Shown here: piece after piece, positions 5,960 through 7,016 of the stretch | Layout of the letters: each line of letters opens with the position of its first letter | Position numbering within the stretch: position 1 is the first letter of the stretch | Assembly (NCBI GenBank): GCA_030151665.1 | Contig: JASLDB010000206.1 | Coordinates: forward strand, 1-7,016 | Length of the DNA stretch: 7,016 nucleotides | Origin: Neisseriaceae bacterium | GTDB lineage: Bacteria; Pseudomonadota; Gammaproteobacteria; Burkholderiales; Neisseriaceae | Reading direction: 5' to 3' | Program-made: the position numbers and the translations under genes | The notes under the pieces: generated by a model | Seen by the model: only the letters and a program-made list of their open reading frames with translations | The model's database searches: none | What the model was told of the DNA's origin: nothing

Positions 5960-6042
5960 GCCAGATTAATAGATATCCAGTAGACAAATAAATGTTTCAC
6001 TAGACGAAACTATTGTTTCGATATCTATTGACAGAATCTGGC
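5960..6042. repeat. 83-bp nested inverted repeat upstream of gabT
   Basis: The outer arms GCCAGATT (5960-5967) and AATCTGGC (6035-6042) are perfect complements. So are the adjoining inner arms AATAGATATC (5968-5977) and GATATCTATT (6020-6029). The right side has five extra bases, GACAG (6030-6034), between the two blocks. This gives 18 paired bases in all around a 42-base interior. The interior contains its own palindrome and a tandem repeat. The inner right arm overlaps a perfect -35 hexamer, TTGACA. The symmetry is visible directly in the sequence; the function is not known. Confidence 0.85.
5981..6020. repeat. Imperfect tandem repeat with CGAAAC-TATT-GTTTCG palindrome
   Basis: Copy 1 (5981-5998, TAGACAAATAAATGTTTC) and copy 2 (6001-6019, TAGACGAAACTATTGTTTC) share both ends and are offset by about 20-21 bp, two DNA turns. 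Copy 2 contains the perfect palindrome CGAAAC-TATT-GTTTCG (6005-6020). GTTTC of copy 1 (5994-5998) can also pair with GAAAC (6006-6010). Two helically phased sites just upstream of a promoter are typical of transcription-factor binding. The regulator is unknown and not encoded in the window. Confidence 0.55.
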
Positions 6043-6056
6043 GAAAGGTTTAGCGT
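6028..6056 (+). promoter_or_regulatory. Candidate gabT promoter (consensus -35, weak -10)
   Basis: TTGACA at 6028-6033 is a perfect -35 hexamer. The element 17 bp downstream, TAGCGT (6051-6056), matches the -10 at only three of six positions and has no extended TGn. A strong -35 with a poor -10, overlapped by the arms of the inverted repeat, suggests a regulated promoter. The leader would be about 48 nt. Alternative -10-like TATCAT words at 6077-6082 and 6091-6096 lack a -35. Confidence 0.35.
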
Positions 6057-6110
6057 AATGACCATAACAATATTTCTATCATCTATTTGGTATCATTCTA
6101 AGGAGAAACC

Positions 6111-7016
6111 ATGTCTACAATAACCGAACGTCGTCAAGCCGCCACCTCTCGTGGCGTGGGTGTAATGTGTGATTTTTATGTTGAAAAAGCCAAAAATGCT
6201 GAAATCTGGGACACCAAGGGCAATCGCTACATTGACTTTGCTGGTGGCATCGGTGTACTGAATACAGGTCATTTGCACCCAAAAGTACAAGCAGCTGTTG
6301 CTGAACAATTAAATCAATTCAGCCACACTTGTTATCACGTTGTACCATACGAACTTTATACCACGGTTGCAGAAAAAATTAACCAACGTGCACCTGTTGC
6401 TGGCACGGCCAAAACTATGTTTGTGACCACTGGCGCAGAAGCCGTAGAAAATGCTATTAAAATGGCACGTATGCACACCAAACGCCGTGGCGTGATTGCC
6501 TTTCAAGGCGCATTTCATGGTCGCACCAACTTTACCTTGGGTTTGACTGGTAAAGTATTGCCTTATAAATTTGGCTTTGGTCCATTCCCTGCTGATGTTT
6601 TGCATGCTCCCTATCCCAATGAATTACACGGGGTGAGCACCGAAGAAGCCTTAGAAGGTCTGCGTAAAATTTTTAAAGTGGACATTGCCCCTACTGAAGT
6701 TGCCGCCATCATTATTGAAGTGATTCAAGGCGAAGGTGGTTTTAATGTTACCCCTTTTGATTTCCTACAAGGCTTACGTGAAATCTGTGATGAACATGGC
6801 ATCGTATTGATTTTTGATGAAGTGCAAAGTGGATTTGCCCGTACCGGTAAATTATTTGCTGCTGAACACACGGGTGTTAAACCTGATTTAATCACCATGG
6901 CCAAATCCATGGCAGGTGGCTTCCCCATTTCTGGCATTGTTGGTAAAGCCGAAATTTTGGATGCACCTAATCCCGGTGGTTTGGGTGGTACTTATGGTGG
7001 CAGCCCCATTGGCTTG
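6111..7016 (+). CDS. gabT: 4-aminobutyrate aminotransferase-like class III aminotransferase, N-terminal 302 residues
   Basis: This enzyme (PLP fold type I, class III) moves the amino group of 4-aminobutyrate to 2-oxoglutarate, giving succinate semialdehyde and glutamate. Close relatives use 5-aminovalerate (DavT), which cannot be excluded. AAGGAG lies 5 nt before ATG 6111, an excellent site that fixes the start. The frame is open to the right edge, so about 125 of the usual ~425 residues are missing. FAGGIGVLNTGHLHPKV (43-59) is a GabT hallmark. TTGAEAVENAIK (106-117) binds the PLP phosphate. AFHGRT (134-139) supplies the ring-stacking residue. Asp236 in FDEVQSG pairs with the pyridine nitrogen, and Lys265 in TMAKSMAGG is the Schiff-base lysine. 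GGLGGTYGG (289-297) follows. Glu203 matches the substrate-gating glutamate of E. coli GabT (Glu206), but the surrounding IEPVQGEGG reads IEVIQGEGG here. A gabD or permease partner, if any, would be outside the window. Confidence 0.92.
   Translation, partial: MSTITERRQAATSRGVGVMCDFYVEKAKNAEIWDTKGNRYIDFAGGIGVLNTGHLHPKVQAAVAEQLNQFSHTCYHVVPYELYTTVAEKINQRAPVAGTAKTMFVTTGAEAVENAIKMARMHTKRRGVIAFQGAFHGRTNFTLGLTGKVLPYKFGFGPFPADVLHAPYPNELHGVSTEEALEGLRKIFKVDIAPTEVAAIIIEVIQGEGGFNVTPFDFLQGLREICDEHGIVLIFDEVQSGFARTGKLFAAEHTGVKPDLITMAKSMAGGFPISGIVGKAEILDAPNPGGLGGTYGGSPIGL

Noticed and set aside
6039..6054. Possible sigma-54 promoter (TGGC ... TTAGC) before gabT
   Set aside because: The GG-to-GC spacing is one base too long and the -12 element is imperfect; no sigma-54 activator is nearby.
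6093..6937. Three minus-strand open frames of 70-98 codons opposite gabT
   Set aside because: They are antisense shadows of the clear aminotransferase frame and have no ribosome binding sites or recognisable motifs.
1..7016. Neisseria-type DNA uptake sequences, tRNA genes, CRISPR repeats, transposase genes
   Set aside because: Read on both strands, I found no GCCGTCTGAA-type word, no cloverleaf, no direct-repeat array and no transposase-like frame.

Overview
This window looks like chromosomal DNA from a betaproteobacterium of or near the family Neisseriaceae. The evidence is the S1 protein (N-terminus MSMENFAQLLEESF), the cytidylate kinase and the cmk-rpsA gene order, which all read like the Neisseria versions. 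The DNA is fairly AT-rich, and I found no canonical Neisseria DNA uptake sequence (GCCGTCTGAA) on either strand, so I do not name a genus.

Layout: (1) 1-846, minus strand: 5' half of rpsA, running off the left edge. (2) 847-1021: a structured rpsA leader with a consensus -10 hexamer just past the cmk stop. (3) 1022-1681, minus: cmk. (4) 1682-1851: divergent intergenic region with five CAAGC words. (5) 1852-3144, plus: aroA, facing cysM (3205-4101, minus) across one bidirectional terminator. (6) 4211-4702, plus: a DUF456 membrane protein, facing a cytochrome b561-type protein (4776-5432, minus) across a second bidirectional terminator. (7) 5433-5707: non-coding, with an AT-rich perfect hairpin. 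(8) 5708-5830, plus: an unrecognised 40-residue basic protein with its own ribosome binding site and terminator. (9) 5881-6110: the gabT upstream region, which holds an 83-bp nested inverted repeat. (10) 6111-7016, plus: a GabT-like aminotransferase, truncated by the right edge.

Functionally this is mostly housekeeping: translation (S1), pyrimidine nucleotide phosphorylation (Cmk), the shikimate pathway (AroA), cysteine synthesis (CysM), membrane electron transfer (cytochrome b) and 4-aminobutyrate or related omega-amino acid catabolism (GabT). I see no phage, transposase, toxin-antitoxin, CRISPR or tRNA/rRNA gene, and no evidence of a new multi-gene system. The parts most worth a second look are non-coding: the nested repeat before gabT, the competing hairpins in the rpsA leader, and the unrecognised 40-aa gene with a terminator stem that matches another terminator in the window.
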